Part shown: in pieces, positions 38,868-50,314 of the stretch
Position numbering within the stretch: position 1 is the stretch's first letter
Layout of the letters: every line of letters begins with the position of its first letter
Notes under the pieces: generated by a model
The model's input: only the letters and a program-made list of their open reading frames with translations
Database searches by the model: none
Told to the model about the DNA's origin: nothing
Source: Pycnococcus provasolii
Taxonomy: Eukaryota > Chlorophyta > Pseudoscourfieldiophyceae > Pseudoscourfieldiales
Direction: 5' to 3'
Assembly (NCBI GenBank): GCA_049487715.1
Contig: CP150576.1
Coordinates: 310,001-374,000, forward strand
DNA length: 64,000 nucleotides
Made by a program: the position numbers and the translations under genes

Positions 38868-39314
38868 TTACACTGCTGGCTCAGCCATCTCAGCATCTTG
38901 CTCCTCGATGTTTGTCGTGATGACGCTCTTGGATGTCTCCACGAGATGCCCAGCAACGAGCACCTCATCAAGCATGTAGTACGCTTTGTCGAAGTTGAAA
39001 ATCAAGTCCAATTCGCAGACGTTCCCAAAGTGCTTGTCGAGCACCACGACGTAGTGGTGAATGATGTCGAGCGTATGCAGCTCGTTGTCCCCGTCGTCGA
39101 TACCGACAATGAAGTACAGTCCGGCGTACCTCTTGTATGCGACACGCACGCCCCGAAAGTCCAAAAAGTTGCACAATTTGGACGACCTCGCGATGACCAT
39201 CGGCGCTAGAAGCTGCACGATTCTCGCGCGTTCTCGCGCGGAGTACTGCGTGTAGAATTTGCTCAGGCGCACTTTGGCGCCGTGGCGCGACACGAGCAGC
39301 ACGAAGTGAATCAT
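38868..39314 (-). CDS. AP1S: AP-1 clathrin adaptor complex, sigma subunit
   Basis: 148 residues spanning the whole small-adaptin (longin-like) fold: MIHFVLLVSRHGAKVRLSKF, KLCNFLDFRG, VAYKRYAGLYF, DNELHTLDIIHHYVVVLDKHF, GNVCELDLIFNFDKAYYMLDE and the closing ETSKSVI. The NVCELDLIFNFDKAYYMLDE block and the EEQDAE tail fit AP-1 sigma better than AP-2 or AP-3. It works in the AP-1 heterotetramer at the trans-Golgi/endosome, helping bind dileucine sorting signals. Single exon, slightly shorter than the usual 155-160 residues. Confidence 0.95.
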   Translation of the reverse strand: MIHFVLLVSRHGAKVRLSKFYTQYSARERARIVQLLAPMVIARSSKLCNFLDFRGVRVAYKRYAGLYFIVGIDDGDNELHTLDIIHHYVVVLDKHFGNVCELDLIFNFDKAYYMLDEVLVAGHLVETSKSVITTNIEEQDAEMAEPAV

Positions 39315-39501
39315 AGACTATGAATGTATATACGTGCTCAAGAGAATAATTGCGTGACACGAAGAATGCGACGAAAACTGACGATGATGGACGGGCCGTT
39401 TTATTCCAACCCCTCCTGGCAGCCTGGGCCCTGGTGGGCCCCCCTCTGGGGGGGATCCGTCGCAGAACTGGAATCCGGAGCGGGGGGACACGCGGGATGC
39501 C

Positions 39502-40051
39502 GGGATCCCGCTCGGGACAGTACCGCCTACCGGACTCCACCCTAACACGTTCAACACGTTGCGCATCCCCGACTACTGCCGCATGCTTGAGGGGGCTGGG
39601 TCCGTGGTGAGCATGGTCAAGGCCGTGGCGCCACTCCTCGTCAAGGTGAGCCCGGTCGTAAAAATGGCGGAGGAGGGGTGTGACGGGCAAAAAGGCCACG
39701 GCTCGCGCCCGGCCTCCGGACGCACCCGGACTTGGCGCTTGGAGCCAACCTTCACTTTGAAGAGAACGTGTCGCTCGAGGTGCTTGAACAAGTGACGGAA
39801 CAACAAACCACCGGGGGCGGCGTGCCGCTCGGGCGTGCTGCGAGGCGGACAACATCGGTTGGGTGGCTGACGGGGGCGTTCTTCTCGACGCACGTGGTAA
39901 GCGCGTTCTCGCGATCACGCCGGGCGCAGACTTGGAACGCGACACGACGCGCGCCAACGGGTCCATGCAGGACCTTCTCACCTTTCTCGCCGCCCACGTC
40001 GACGAGTGGGACTCCTCGACGGAGGACGAGGCACGGCGCGATTTCCAGTAA
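39502..40051 (+). pseudogene. Frameshifted protein remnant, probably mobile-element derived
   Basis: Protein-like sequence continues through three frames: 39502-39795 (TFNTLRIPDYCRMLEGAG), 39732-39860 (LGANLHFEENVSLEVLEQ) and 39863-40051 (ADGGVLLDARGKRVLAITPG), ending at a stop. GGGGGATCCGTCGCAG at about 39448 resembles the edge of the dispersed repeat at 15853. I cannot name the family; a gag- or capsid-like retroelement piece is a guess. No intact ORF spans it. Confidence 0.45.
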
Positions 40052-40251
40052 AAACGAGCGCGGCAGACACCGCGGGCCCGGGCCGCACCCCGCACCAGAG
40101 GTCAGAACTCCAAGCTCCCTCGCGAGTTTCGGGGTTAGGGATACCGGTACCCCTTCTTGACCAGTCAGGTTTGGTCGTTGACCCCCTTAAGCTTGGCAAA
40201 TATCCTAGGTGACCGGTCGTCACCTGCACAACTATATTGTATATATAACAT

Positions 40252-43200
40252 ATGGTTGGCATGACACGAGGTGGTGATGAAGTATCATCAGGTGGTGGTG
40301 GTGGTGGTGGTGGTGGTGATTCCGAGGGTGTTAAGGCCGTTAAGGTTGGGGTTGGTGGTGGTGACGTTGGGGTTGTTAACGGTGCTTCTTTACGGCGTCG
40401 TTTGGAGCGCACGCGAAGTCTGATAACGAAAAGTCTGTTTGTCAAGTGGACGGACACCTACGGTGGACAGCTCCGACGGGATCCGCGAAATAACACGAAA
40501 CAGTCACTGCTCGGCGCATTTCTTGCTCTCACGTTCAAGGCGCTGTTCCTCGTGCTCGTCTCCATACAAATTCGAATGTGGACAGAGAAGTACAAAGTCA
40601 CGAGAGAAGGCAAGACTTGCATGTACTCGTATCGCGCCGACGGATTGAAAACCAAAAAGCGAATAGACTTTCCAAGCTTGGACGTCGACGTTCTGCTTGA
40701 CGTCTCCTTTTTCGAAACTACGGAATCAAGCCTGCAGCGCATCGACTGGGTCGACGAACAAGGCATGTACGACACGCTGACTAGTGAGAGCGTGAAGGCT
40801 TACACCTTAGCTGCAAAAGCAAAGCAGGGAACGACAGTGGAACAGACTCGTGCGGCACACGTGAGAGCACATAGCATACCTCTGGGAACTCACGCTGACA
40901 ACCTGAACCTTGCCGCAGAAGAGGATTCCAGTACTTTGAGCTTTGCTACTCTGACAGCTGAGACACAACTGAAAAGTACGTACCCTGAAATGTCGCGTGC
41001 TCTTAGCCAGTTCGACACGTTGGCGCTTACAGCTGATGAGGAGCAGTCGTACACTGAATTCATGCAGTATCAACGCTTGCGAATGAACGGCCACGTTCTG
41101 AACTCCGCATTTGTTCGCCTGGACACCGCGCAGACGCGAAACCTCAAGAAGTGCCAACTGCAGATGGCAGTCTTCAACGCCGCGGACGAGGCGACCACGT
41201 TGGCCAAATATGCGCGTCCGGGAGCGTATCTTGACCCCAAGGCGACCGGTCGGATGCGCTCGCTTCGCACCACCGACGAGCTTTGGAAACCGCGCAACTT
41301 CAACAGCTATTACTCTGAGACGGACCTGCGGGCCGATCCCCTCTCGCTGGGCACGCACTACCGGGACATGAATCTTGCAATCTTGCGCGACTTTGAGTAT
41401 GGCACGAATCGAACCTCGTTCGCGGAACTGGCGCAGCACTTCTACGACTTTTTCGTCAGTGACGGAGAGACGACAGTCGTAAAGGAAGACGAAGTTGAGC
41501 TTGCAACCAAACAAATGAACATCAAGGATTTCAAGTTGAGCATATCCTACGTGAACAATTTCAACGTGACGGCACAGACATACACGTGCATTCGTCCAAT
41601 GATTGCAGCTAGCAAGGATACACAGAAGGCAACCATAAAGCAGGCTCCGCACTTTTTGCAAAGCTTTTTGACAGGTGCTCGACCTCCTGCTAAGTCGGAC
41701 ACGTTCATTGTGATACCAGGCTCCGTTGACATGTCAGCTCTGTTGCGCACAATGTGCGATCAATCTTCAGAAAGTATGTCTGCTAATCTCGACTGCTTTC
41801 CTGCCGAGATTTTGCTGAATGGTGCAGCGGGTGTCGAACGCGTTCAGTGGCTCGGATATTCACTCTGCTATAACGAGAGTGACGCTTCGGCAATATCGAT
41901 CGCGTCCGCCGTGGCAAAGCCTGTGCGTGACGCATCTTGCTTGAGCAAGTATAACGTCTCTGAAGGAGACAGTGCACTTGTGCTGCACGTTGAGAGGGCG
42001 AGCGGCATGCGCGAGTACGATCCAACATTGAATTCATACGTAAGCACACTAGCAAATCTTCGCTCGAATTCAACAGATTTCGCTGCAACAAGTTCTGGCG
42101 GTTCTGAATACCTCTGCAAAACAGCCACGTACGACGAAGCCTCGAGATCTGGTGATGACATTGCTCACGTACATTGCGATTGCGAGTGCGGCATGGTAGA
42201 TCCGGATTGCTTCAATTCGCGCGTGCTGCGAAAAGCAATAATCACACTCAATGCCAATGGCGGCAAAGATTCCGTGCTGGCACGTGGGTGTGACCAAGGG
42301 ATGTATTGCACAGCTTCTGCACATTGCGCGCTCATCAGTTCTTCAGGCTCAATTTATACCAGCTACGATTCTATCGACATTTCTGAACCTTGCGAACGCT
42401 ACGTGCTCCCAGGAGAAACCTATCGCGACGGATTTGTTGGAAGTGACGAAGACTACCTGTTGCACCAGTCCGATGGCAGTAACACTGGTATAGGGGACAC
42501 GTGTGTGCCATGTCCAGGAGATACAGAGTATGCAGAACGCGCCAGTCGTGCGGGAAATGGGAAATTTTCGTGCAATTATCGTGCATCTGGCACTTCTGAT
42601 CAACAGTCTATTCGTGCGAGAAACTTTACGACCGTTGTCAACAATACTGATACCGTGCAAACAGCGATTGAGCTGGTTCTCGACATCGAGCGTGACGCAG
42701 ACGCATTTCCCCCGGCGAACGGCTACACTGTGCTCCTCAACAAGGGAACTCTGCTCGAAAGTACTAAGGACGTTCTCATGGTTGAGCCGAGAACACTGAA
42801 TCATCAAACATTGGTACGTCATCCTCCAATAAAAGAGAGCATCACGGTGCATTGTTTTTGGTTTTGCCTCGTTTTGCCTTTCGCTTTTCTAGACAGAAGT
42901 CAGCCATAATCTGCAAGGTGACGGCGCTCTACGTTTTACTCACAATATCACACACGCTAACCCAATTCAATTCGCAGTGGTTGACTTCGCCCGATCTCAG
43001 TGGTGATAAATCTCCTCTGCCTCTTGCATCGGGAAGACTTGTATCGGCTGTTGATCCATCAGTCGGTTATATCCACGTGGTATTAAATGCAGTACCATTG
43101 TATATGCAAGGCGACGACGGCTCTTACAACATTCATAAATCCTATGAGGCAGAATTTCCTCAAGTAGGACCTTACCAGGCTAACATACATGGCCTCGGAT

Positions 43201-46200
43201 TAGTCCAAATCCAATCAGCGTTGCCTTCGGAATCTTGCAGCCCGCTGAATGCGCCTCCAGATCAGTTGCTCAGGTGCCAAAAGCTATTTATCGGAACATC
43301 TATGAGTGTTGGGACTACGTCAGTTTCATCAAAACGTGAAAATTACGAGTTGAGACGTGTGGGAATTACGAAGTGCTCGCAACTTGATTCCTCTATCTCC
43401 CAAGAAGATGATGACAGATGCATGCTTATTCCGTACGTCGCGTCTTCAGGCTCTTCCACATCATCATCAAATGGTCCTTCTCAGGGCCCAGGGCAAGGCG
43501 ATCCCACGGGTCCATCGCAGGGCGTTTCCAAGGGCCCTTCGAATACGTCTGGGCCTCCGCAAGGTTCCAATGGGACGTCTCGAATGCTACTCCAATCAAG
43601 GCCGACGGCACCGTCAGGATCGACGACGCCGACCGCCGGGTCAGGCGGCTTACCGTCGACGGCACCGTCGGGATCGACGACGCCGACCGCCGGGTCAGGC
43701 GGCTTACCTTCAACAGCACCGTCGGGATCGACGACGCCGACCGCCGGGTCAGGCGGCTTACCGTCGACGGCACCGTCGGGATCGACGACGCCGACCGCCG
43801 AGTCAGGCGGCTTACCTTCAACAGCACCGTCGGGATCGACGACGCCGACCGCCGAGTCAGGCGGCTTACCTTCGACGGCACCGTCGGGATCGACGACGCC
43901 GACCGCCGGGTCAGGCGGCTTACCTTCAACAGCACCGTCGGGATCGACGACGCCGACCGCCGAGTCAGGCGGCTTACCTTCAACAGCACCGTCGGGATCG
44001 ACGACGCCGACCGCCGAGTCAGGCGGCTTACCTTCAACAGCACCGTCGGGATCGACGACGCCGACCGCCGGGTCAGGCGGCTTACCGTCAACAGCACCGT
44101 CGGGATCGACGACGCAACCCGGCAGCGTACCTTCAACAGCACCGTCGGGATCGACGACGCCGACCGCCGGGTCAGGCAGCGTACCTTCAACAGCACCGTC
44201 GGGATCGACGACGCGACCTGGCAGCGTACCGTCAACAGCACCGTCAGGATCGACGACGCGACCTGGCAGCGTACCGTCAACAGCACCGTCGGGATCGACG
44301 ACGCGACCTGGCAGCGTACCGTCAACAGCACCATCGGGATCGACGACGCGACCCGGCGGCTTACCGTCAACAGCACCATCGGGATCGACGACGCGACCCG
44401 GCGGCTTACCGTCGACGGCACCGTCGGGATCGACGACGCGACCCGGCGGCTTACCGTCGACGGCACCGTCGGGATCGACGACGCCGACCGCCGGATCAGG
44501 CGGCGTACCCTTTCAAGGACCATCACCATCACCATCAAAAATCACCTTATCGGATACGGGCGGTCTTAATTCCCAAAACCCAAAGCAAAGTTCGATTACT
44601 GCCAATGACATAATTGATTCAGACACATCCTCCACTGAAGTTACGACTGTATCGCGCGAAATCGATTCGTCTCTTATGCAAGCAGTGAATAACGGAACCA
44701 TCATGGAGACGACTGTGGCTTATGATGGCGGAATTTACGCGTTGAACGCCACGAGTATAAATTCGTATGCGTTGACGACTCGGGATTTTCCAGATCTGGA
44801 TCGCCCAATCTATGTGATGATGTTCATGTTTGATCAAGATCTTGACCAGTACGTTTTGGACACGGGTATTATCGGCATTTCCACCAGTGCGACTGCTACT
44901 GATTTGACAAGTCGAGATGTTTCTATACATCAGATCGCAGAGCACTATCGCACGGACATTGGAGAATCATACGACCCAGCAGATCGGTCTAGTACAGCGA
45001 CATATCACGAACCATGGGTTTCCCCCAAGGAATTAGCGTCCGAAATAATCTTATACTCCTCACCAAGGAGGCAGCCCCTTCGGCGTCTAGATGATATAAA
45101 CATAACTGGCAATGCCATTCTCGACGATTCATTTCTTTGTCCAACGAATCGGATCGAAGTAGCAACCAATGCAAGCTCGCAAAGATGGGATGATCGTGAA
45201 ATGCGCCTGAGTTCTCAAAATGGCTGTCAACTACGTCTTCTTGAAGTCAATGCTGATCCAAGAAATTGTGAGGAAGCCCTTGAAAGTGTTCTTACAGATG
45301 GCGCTGAACAAGTGTGTAGATCGCCTGGATTGATGCCTCCAGTCAATTTATTGCATCAGCATGTTCATGTGCCAATGACAAATCGTTTCAATGTCACCTA
45401 TCCGAATGGCAGGAACATCGCCGATCCGCAGCTGAGCACATTCAATAACGCGGTTGAGACCACGACAACAATTTTAATCTCCTTGCATTTTGCGCATGAC
45501 CCATCCGTTTCGAACAGCGAGATGGCGTTCACCTCAACAGCGAAGAGCGGTGGGGACAAGATTCTTTCTGCTGACGAATTAAATTTCCGTACAATTTACG
45601 CTGGTGCGAGCGATTATCGCGGCTCGACAGTAGAGACAAGTCGTAAAGTAGCGGATTACATCAAGAATGGCACGAGTGATAAACTAGTCGACCTTATAAA
45701 TTCCACTGCTGGGGTGGGGTTAGTAGGGTTTCCTGCTGATCCTCCGTATGCTCATCTCACAGTCAAAATTGTTCCACAATATGAGTACACCATGGAATTT
45801 CTAAATCGCGAGAGCAGCTTGAAAACAGGCGCATGGTCTAGGATTGCGAAGATGACCAAGCAGCAATTCTTGGATACGTTTCAAGAGACGATCCTTAAGT
45901 TCGATTTCGGCGAATCCGTGCAATCTAGATTTGGAAGTGTCGGCAACGAGTTCTATTTGGAACCAGGGAAAAGGCTTAGCCTTCATGCGGATGCAAGATT
46001 GATTGCGACGTACGATACTACAACCCCTTTACCATGGCGGGCAGCTCAGGAAAAGGTTGTGGGAATGCGGCTTAGCGTCACGTCTACACGGCACAAGTAC
46101 GAAGAAATGACACGGACGGAACGTTCTAAGATGGAGATTCGAATTGAGGTGCAGTTGACCTCACAGGAACTTCAGAGCATCGCAACAGACTCGTACACAT

Positions 46201-46541
46201 ACGTGGACTTTCTTTCTGCGTTTGGCTCTGCGATTGCGATCATGGGACTTGGGGCTAGCGTTTATGTTGTGATTATAAAAGCACTGCTGGCCACGAAGGC
46301 ACCGGGTTCTGAAAAACTTATGCACGATGCAACTCCCAGGACCACAGAACACGACGGCCAAGGAAATGTCCTAGACACGAAATACGTGAGGCAACGTAAG
46401 GAAGAGTCTCCTGAGGTGACTGATGCCGAGGAGTCTCCTAATGAATCGAGGAAACACCACGCGCTCGTGTATCCTGAGCCAGATGTACCGAAAGTGCCCG
46501 TCGCGTTTGCGGGGCCGAACGGAAACGACGCCTCGGTGTGA
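40252..46541 (+). CDS. Giant two-TM surface protein with one intron (2,041 aa)
   Basis: Two overlapping ORFs (40252-42909 and 42852-46541, different frames) join into one frame if 42814-42977 is removed as an intron (exon 1 ends ...NHQTL, exon 2 begins WLTSPDLSG). The product has an N-terminal TM (about 85-108, after a Gly-rich cytosolic stretch) and a C-terminal TM (FLSAFGSAIAIMGLGASVYVVII) with an ~85-residue tail. The large luminal/extracellular region between them has many NxS/T sites and a Cys-rich patch (CDCECGMVDPDC, CVPCPGD). A Ser/Thr/Pro/Gly tandem repeat stalk lies at 43603-44512. I do not recognise the family. The topology resembles other large two-TM protist surface proteins. Confidence 0.7.
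42814..42977 (+). other. Predicted 164-nt spliceosomal intron
   Basis: Donor GTACGT at 42814, branch-like CTAAC at 42957-42961 (A about 17 nt from the 3' end), pyrimidine-rich stretch and acceptor TTCGCAG at 42977. Removal joins exon phase 0 to phase 0. An alternative acceptor at 42896 (83-nt intron) also keeps the frame, adding 27 residues; the CTAAC supports the longer one. Confidence 0.7.
43603..44512 (+). repeat. Coding minisatellite: 54-bp and 45-bp units
   Basis: About a dozen 54-bp units (STAPSGSTTPTAGSGGLP and AES variants) are followed by about seven 45-bp units (STAPSGSTTRPGSVP/GGLP). The period is a multiple of three and stop-free in several frames, which creates long shadow ORFs on both strands. 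Confidence 0.95.
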
Positions 46542-46702
46542 GACAGCGATCGAGTCTTCATGCATGTTACAGACTAGTCGGATGGAGCCCTACCCTACTA
46601 AAGGATTATTTTATTTGTTTTTTTTAGATAAAAAGCTTAATTACGAGTCATTGATTACCATGGTTGCGTTTGTGGTTCCCTTGCCTTAAAAACATTAATG
46701 GT

Positions 46703-49588
46703 TCAAGCTGCGATGGCAGCAGCTACCGCCATCGCAACCAACGCAGACACAAATTGGGCACCTGATTCTGGCACCTGAGAATTCGCCGTGCCCTTGATGG
46801 CAGATATTGTTGTTGTTCTTGGTGGTGGTGGTGGTGGTGGTGTAGTTGTGGTTGTGGTGGTTGTGGTGGTTGTGGTTGTGGTGGTTGTGGTGGTTGTGGT
46901 GGTTGTGGTGGTTGTGGTGGTTGTGGTGGTTGTGGTGGTCGGCGCCGCCGTGTTTGTGGTTGTTATCTCGGTTGTAGGATTAGACGACGTATCCTGAGCC
47001 TCACTGACATTCACATTGGGTGCACTTATGGACGTAAAGCTGGTAATGCCAGCCTCTTTGAGGTTCGTCTCGAACAAGCCTTTCTCGACCGCATCACCGA
47101 ACCTGTCGTTGATCTCCATCGCTTGTTCCATATTTTGAACAGCCACCTTGAACGAAACCTCGAGATTAGTCATCAGCAGAGATCGACGCGTTGATGTTGT
47201 TGAAGCTTCCGCCTCCACAACTTTCACGTCTGTGATGTCCTGTGTCTTGATCTGCATCGTCTTGGCCGTCGCCGCGATGAATTTAGATGCATCAAATGCA
47301 TCCTTTGTCATGCCCGTAAGCGTCACCGACGCACGAATCGGCAACTTTGGGACTGATGATGGTGCCTCAGTCGTAGTGGTGGTAGTGGTGGCAGTCGTTG
47401 TCGGCGGCGGCGGCGTTGGTGCCTCAGTGGTGGCAGTCGTTGTCGGCGGCGGCGGCGTTGGTGCCTCAGTGGTGGCAGTCGTTGTCGGCGGCGGCGGCGT
47501 TGGTGCCTCAGTGGTGGCAGTCGTTGTCGGCGGCGGCGGAGTTGGTGCCTCAGTAGTGGTGACGGTGGGCGAAGAATCACTCACACAATAGACGAGGGTT
47601 TTGCCCCAAGGAGATTCGTCAACGCCGTCTTCCTTCCAGCAGAATACGTCATCCATGTCCGTGCGTGTGAAGCAGCGAGGTGCAGTCACGGGGCCAGGAC
47701 TCTCGCGACCCCATGAAAGGCAGTCTCCCATCTCTTTATCTGGATGGACCGACTGGCACTCCTCCGCCGTCGTCGGTTGGTGGTAGCCCTTTGGGCACGC
47801 GTTGGGAAGCGCACGAAATCTCTGCAATCCATTTGCACTTGCCGAATCGCACACGGGAGGCACGTACTGCTCAAATGCAAGCCGGGCTTCGAATTCCGAC
47901 TTCGTCAGGGACAAGCCAGGGTATTTGTTACCCGCAGTCGTACAAGCGAAATGGTACTTTTCGTCGCGTGAGTCGAATTCAGACTGCATTGTGATGATAT
48001 CCGTGCCCTTCGTCTTCAGTGCGATCACGCACATTTCATCTTCGCGCCGCTCACCCCATATGATGTTTTGGCTGAGTGTGTTTTCGTAGTCGCACTCGAA
48101 GATGAGCATGTCTCCTGCCTTTAGCTCCCTGTTCACGACGAGGAAAGCTTCGGTGACACCACGCTTGTATGCTACCATGTCGTAGATGGGTGCCAATTCC
48201 TTCCCGTCGCGAATTTGGCGCAGTCGTCCGGAAACGCCATAGTCGTGCATGTGGAATCTCACCTGTTCAATCATCAGGTCTCCGGTGCGTTGGCTGCACT
48301 CGCTCGGCATGTAAACTTGCACGGTGCTTCTGCCGGGAGGGATGTTAAGCTGCAACGTCTGCAAGTTGATCTCCGTAGGCTCAAAGGGTCGAAGCTGCGG
48401 CGTGTATTTGATGCGCCAGCGATTCTGGTCCTGCAAACCTGAGAGCAGATTCGGATTGTAAAAGTGGCGCAGCAAGATGACGCTGATGGTGCCTCCCTCG
48501 TAGTTGCCCACGGGAATACCCTCGTTGTCGTTGATTATGGTGCCGCCGCTCAACCAGTCGCCGCTGCAGTACTGCCACGTCAGAGCGCAGTCGAGTATTC
48601 CTCCGTCCGTAACCGAAGGGATGGTCGTGTCGAGGTCCTGCTTGCATGCGTACAAGATAGTGTGGTGCGTGAGGTCTTTTTCCCAAGCCGCCGTGATGAC
48701 ATGGTCTTGGACCACACCAATGACGTGCTGCTTGTTGGTGGTTCGCATGGACTCGGGAAGCCTGTGAAAGCTGCACACCTCCTCGCCCGTTGTTGAGCTC
48801 GAAACTGTGCTGACTGGCGACGTGATTGTCGCTGTATAAATTGATTTCTCTTGCTGTTGTGAGCTTGTCTGCTCGGAAAGCGTCGCCTCGTACACAGCCT
48901 CGTTGAAGACGTAGCTTGTAAACTTGCGGTTGTTTCCGTGGTAGTGAAGCTCGCTGTTTTGTGCGTTGAGTCCGTACGCCATGATAAAGGAGACGGAAGT
49001 GGTGTCGCTTTTTATTTGCATGTCCTCGCTGGCGTCGCACGTCGTTCGAGGGCGCTTGACGACGCACCATACGACGCCTTGCTGCGTGCCGCTTTCCACG
49101 ACGGTCCAGTCGTTGATTTGGTCCTCCTTGGGCGTTCCGTAGTCAGTCGCCATGTAGTCGCGTACTACTATTTGATCATTTTTGTTGTGGCACGCGACGA
49201 TATCCGACCCCGCCATGGACGGTGTGCTGGGATTCATGCCGAGTGCGACGAAGTTGGAAGTTGTCGCCATGGCCACGTAGACGTCTCCTGCATCGAGTTT
49301 CCAAAAAGCGACTCCTCCGGCGGTATCTGCGGCGGCGACTTGGCTGAGGTGCACTCGGTTAAACGACGTGCGGTCGAATGGGAGTGTGAACGGGAGTTGG
49401 GAGGATGAGGATGAGCCTGACGCGGATCCACCTGTGGACCCAAACGAGCCCGTGACGGTGTCTCCTGGATGTGACGCCAACACGAGGACGCAACACGAGA
49501 AGTGTGGGACGAGAATGTGCAACCACAACAACATGGATGTGGCCACGGAACTGGTGAAGGTCAAACCGCGTTTTATTGCCATCACCAC
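46703..49588 (-). CDS. DOMON + copper type II monooxygenase (DBH/MOXD-like), GPI-type end
   Basis: 961 residues: signal peptide (about 10-40), a DOMON-like domain (about 80-215), then a two-lobed copper monooxygenase of the dopamine beta-hydroxylase family. Expected ligands are present: HH in LTHHTILYAC, His in LLRHFYNP, HxH in FHMHDYG, and Met in EDEMCVIAL. Reaction by family: ascorbate-dependent hydroxylation of a small substrate; substrate unknown. Next come a Cys-containing segment, (TTTEAPTPPPP)n repeats, a SEA-like/RRSL-type module (about 755-870), a poly-Thr stalk and a C-terminal hydrophobic stretch suggesting GPI or membrane anchoring. The catalytic family call is firm; the SEA-like call is tentative. 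Confidence 0.85.
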   Translation of the reverse strand: MVMAIKRGLTFTSSVATSMLLWLHILVPHFSCCVLVLASHPGDTVTGSFGSTGGSASGSSSSSQLPFTLPFDRTSFNRVHLSQVAAADTAGGVAFWKLDAGDVYVAMATTSNFVALGMNPSTPSMAGSDIVACHNKNDQIVVRDYMATDYGTPKEDQINDWTVVESGTQQGVVWCVVKRPRTTCDASEDMQIKSDTTSVSFIMAYGLNAQNSELHYHGNNRKFTSYVFNEAVYEATLSEQTSSQQQEKSIYTATITSPVSTVSSSTTGEEVCSFHRLPESMRTTNKQHVIGVVQDHVITAAWEKDLTHHTILYACKQDLDTTIPSVTDGGILDCALTWQYCSGDWLSGGTIINDNEGIPVGNYEGGTISVILLRHFYNPNLLSGLQDQNRWRIKYTPQLRPFEPTEINLQTLQLNIPPGRSTVQVYMPSECSQRTGDLMIEQVRFHMHDYGVSGRLRQIRDGKELAPIYDMVAYKRGVTEAFLVVNRELKAGDMLIFECDYENTLSQNIIWGERREDEMCVIALKTKGTDIITMQSEFDSRDEKYHFACTTAGNKYPGLSLTKSEFEARLAFEQYVPPVCDSASANGLQRFRALPNACPKGYHQPTTAEECQSVHPDKEMGDCLSWGRESPGPVTAPRCFTRTDMDDVFCWKEDGVDESPWGKTLVYCVSDSSPTVTTTEAPTPPPPTTTATTEAPTPPPPTTTATTEAPTPPPPTTTATTEAPTPPPPTTTATTTTTTTEAPSSVPKLPIRASVTLTGMTKDAFDASKFIAATAKTMQIKTQDITDVKVVEAEASTTSTRRSLLMTNLEVSFKVAVQNMEQAMEINDRFGDAVEKGLFETNLKEAGITSFTSISAPNVNVSEAQDTSSNPTTEITTTNTAAPTTTTTTTTTTTTTTTTTTTTTTTTTTTTTTTTTPPPPPPPRTTTISAIKGTANSQVPESGAQFVSALVAMAVAAAIAA
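46828..46945. repeat. (GGTTGTGGT)n coding poly-Thr
   Basis: A run of GGTTGTGGT-type units reads as ACC/ACA (Thr) on the minus strand, the stalk of the monooxygenase-like protein. Confidence 0.9.
47383..47557. repeat. About four tandem 42-bp coding repeats (TEAPTPPPPTTTAT)
   Basis: The GGCGGCGGCGTTGGTGCCTC block recurs every 42 bp; each unit encodes TEAPTPPPPTTTAT in the monooxygenase-like protein. Confidence 0.9.
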
Positions 49589-50314
49589 GTGATCAGAGAG
49601 AGATGAAGATGAGCCGCATCAAGTTACCCTAACCAACCTCTTTTTATAACTATAAAAAAAAACAAAACAAAGGAACGTTCGCTAGGGTACCCTCTACGAT
49701 AAGGTTAGCTACCCGGTAACCTTTATCGTAGCGAATCGGGTCCCGAGATGCTCTCAGATGGTTGAACGGTGCAAGTGGCACACCCGGCCGCATGCCTTGA
49801 GTTCCGGCCGGGCGCATGCAGGCCTTAAATTTTACAAGTGACTTGCAAGTTGCAAGGTCGGGAACCCGGGATCCCACCATGCCATGCCTCGGCCACCTCC
49901 CCTAAACTTAGCTAGCTAACCTTAGGTGGGGCCGCAAGCTTGCCAGAATGACGCCACAAATACCTATTGTCGGCCCACGTACAACTAACTGGCCATGCGT
50001 GAAGACGGGGCCCGGGCTGCCGGCGGAGAAATCGGCCTGGGCGGAGACTCGGAGAGCACCTGCGGAGAGCATTAGAGCAAGCGCAACAACGCCACCCGGG
50101 ATCCCGACAGGAGGGGGCCCCTCAATCAAGCGTGACGCATAAACGAGGCCCTTAATCGGGTTTGGCCGGGGAGAGATATTATTCGCGGGGGGGGAGATCT
50201 CTGGGCCCCCGGGTGCCGGGGGCGGGGGGGAGATATAATTACCTTTACCGGGTACGGGTACAGGTGTGTGGTTTGAACCACTTACTTGTGTTTCAAAAAC
50301 AACAACAACTTGCC
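49589..50314. other. Divergent interval with hairpin and GC-rich fragments
   Basis: No gene. 49694-49732 forms a hairpin: CTACGATAAGGTTA pairs with TAACCTTTATCGTAG around a short loop with one bulge. Other short motifs (GACTTGCAAGTTGCAAGG, CCCGGCCGCATGCC) resemble pieces of 32640-32720. The ORF open from 50162 covers G-rich sequence before the preferred start at 50315. Confidence 0.5.

Noticed and set aside
43357-44613. Long Arg/Asp-rich ORFs in two other plus frames and one minus frame
   Set aside because: A stop-free minisatellite whose period is a multiple of three opens several frames; only the STAPSGSTT frame continues into unique protein at both ends.
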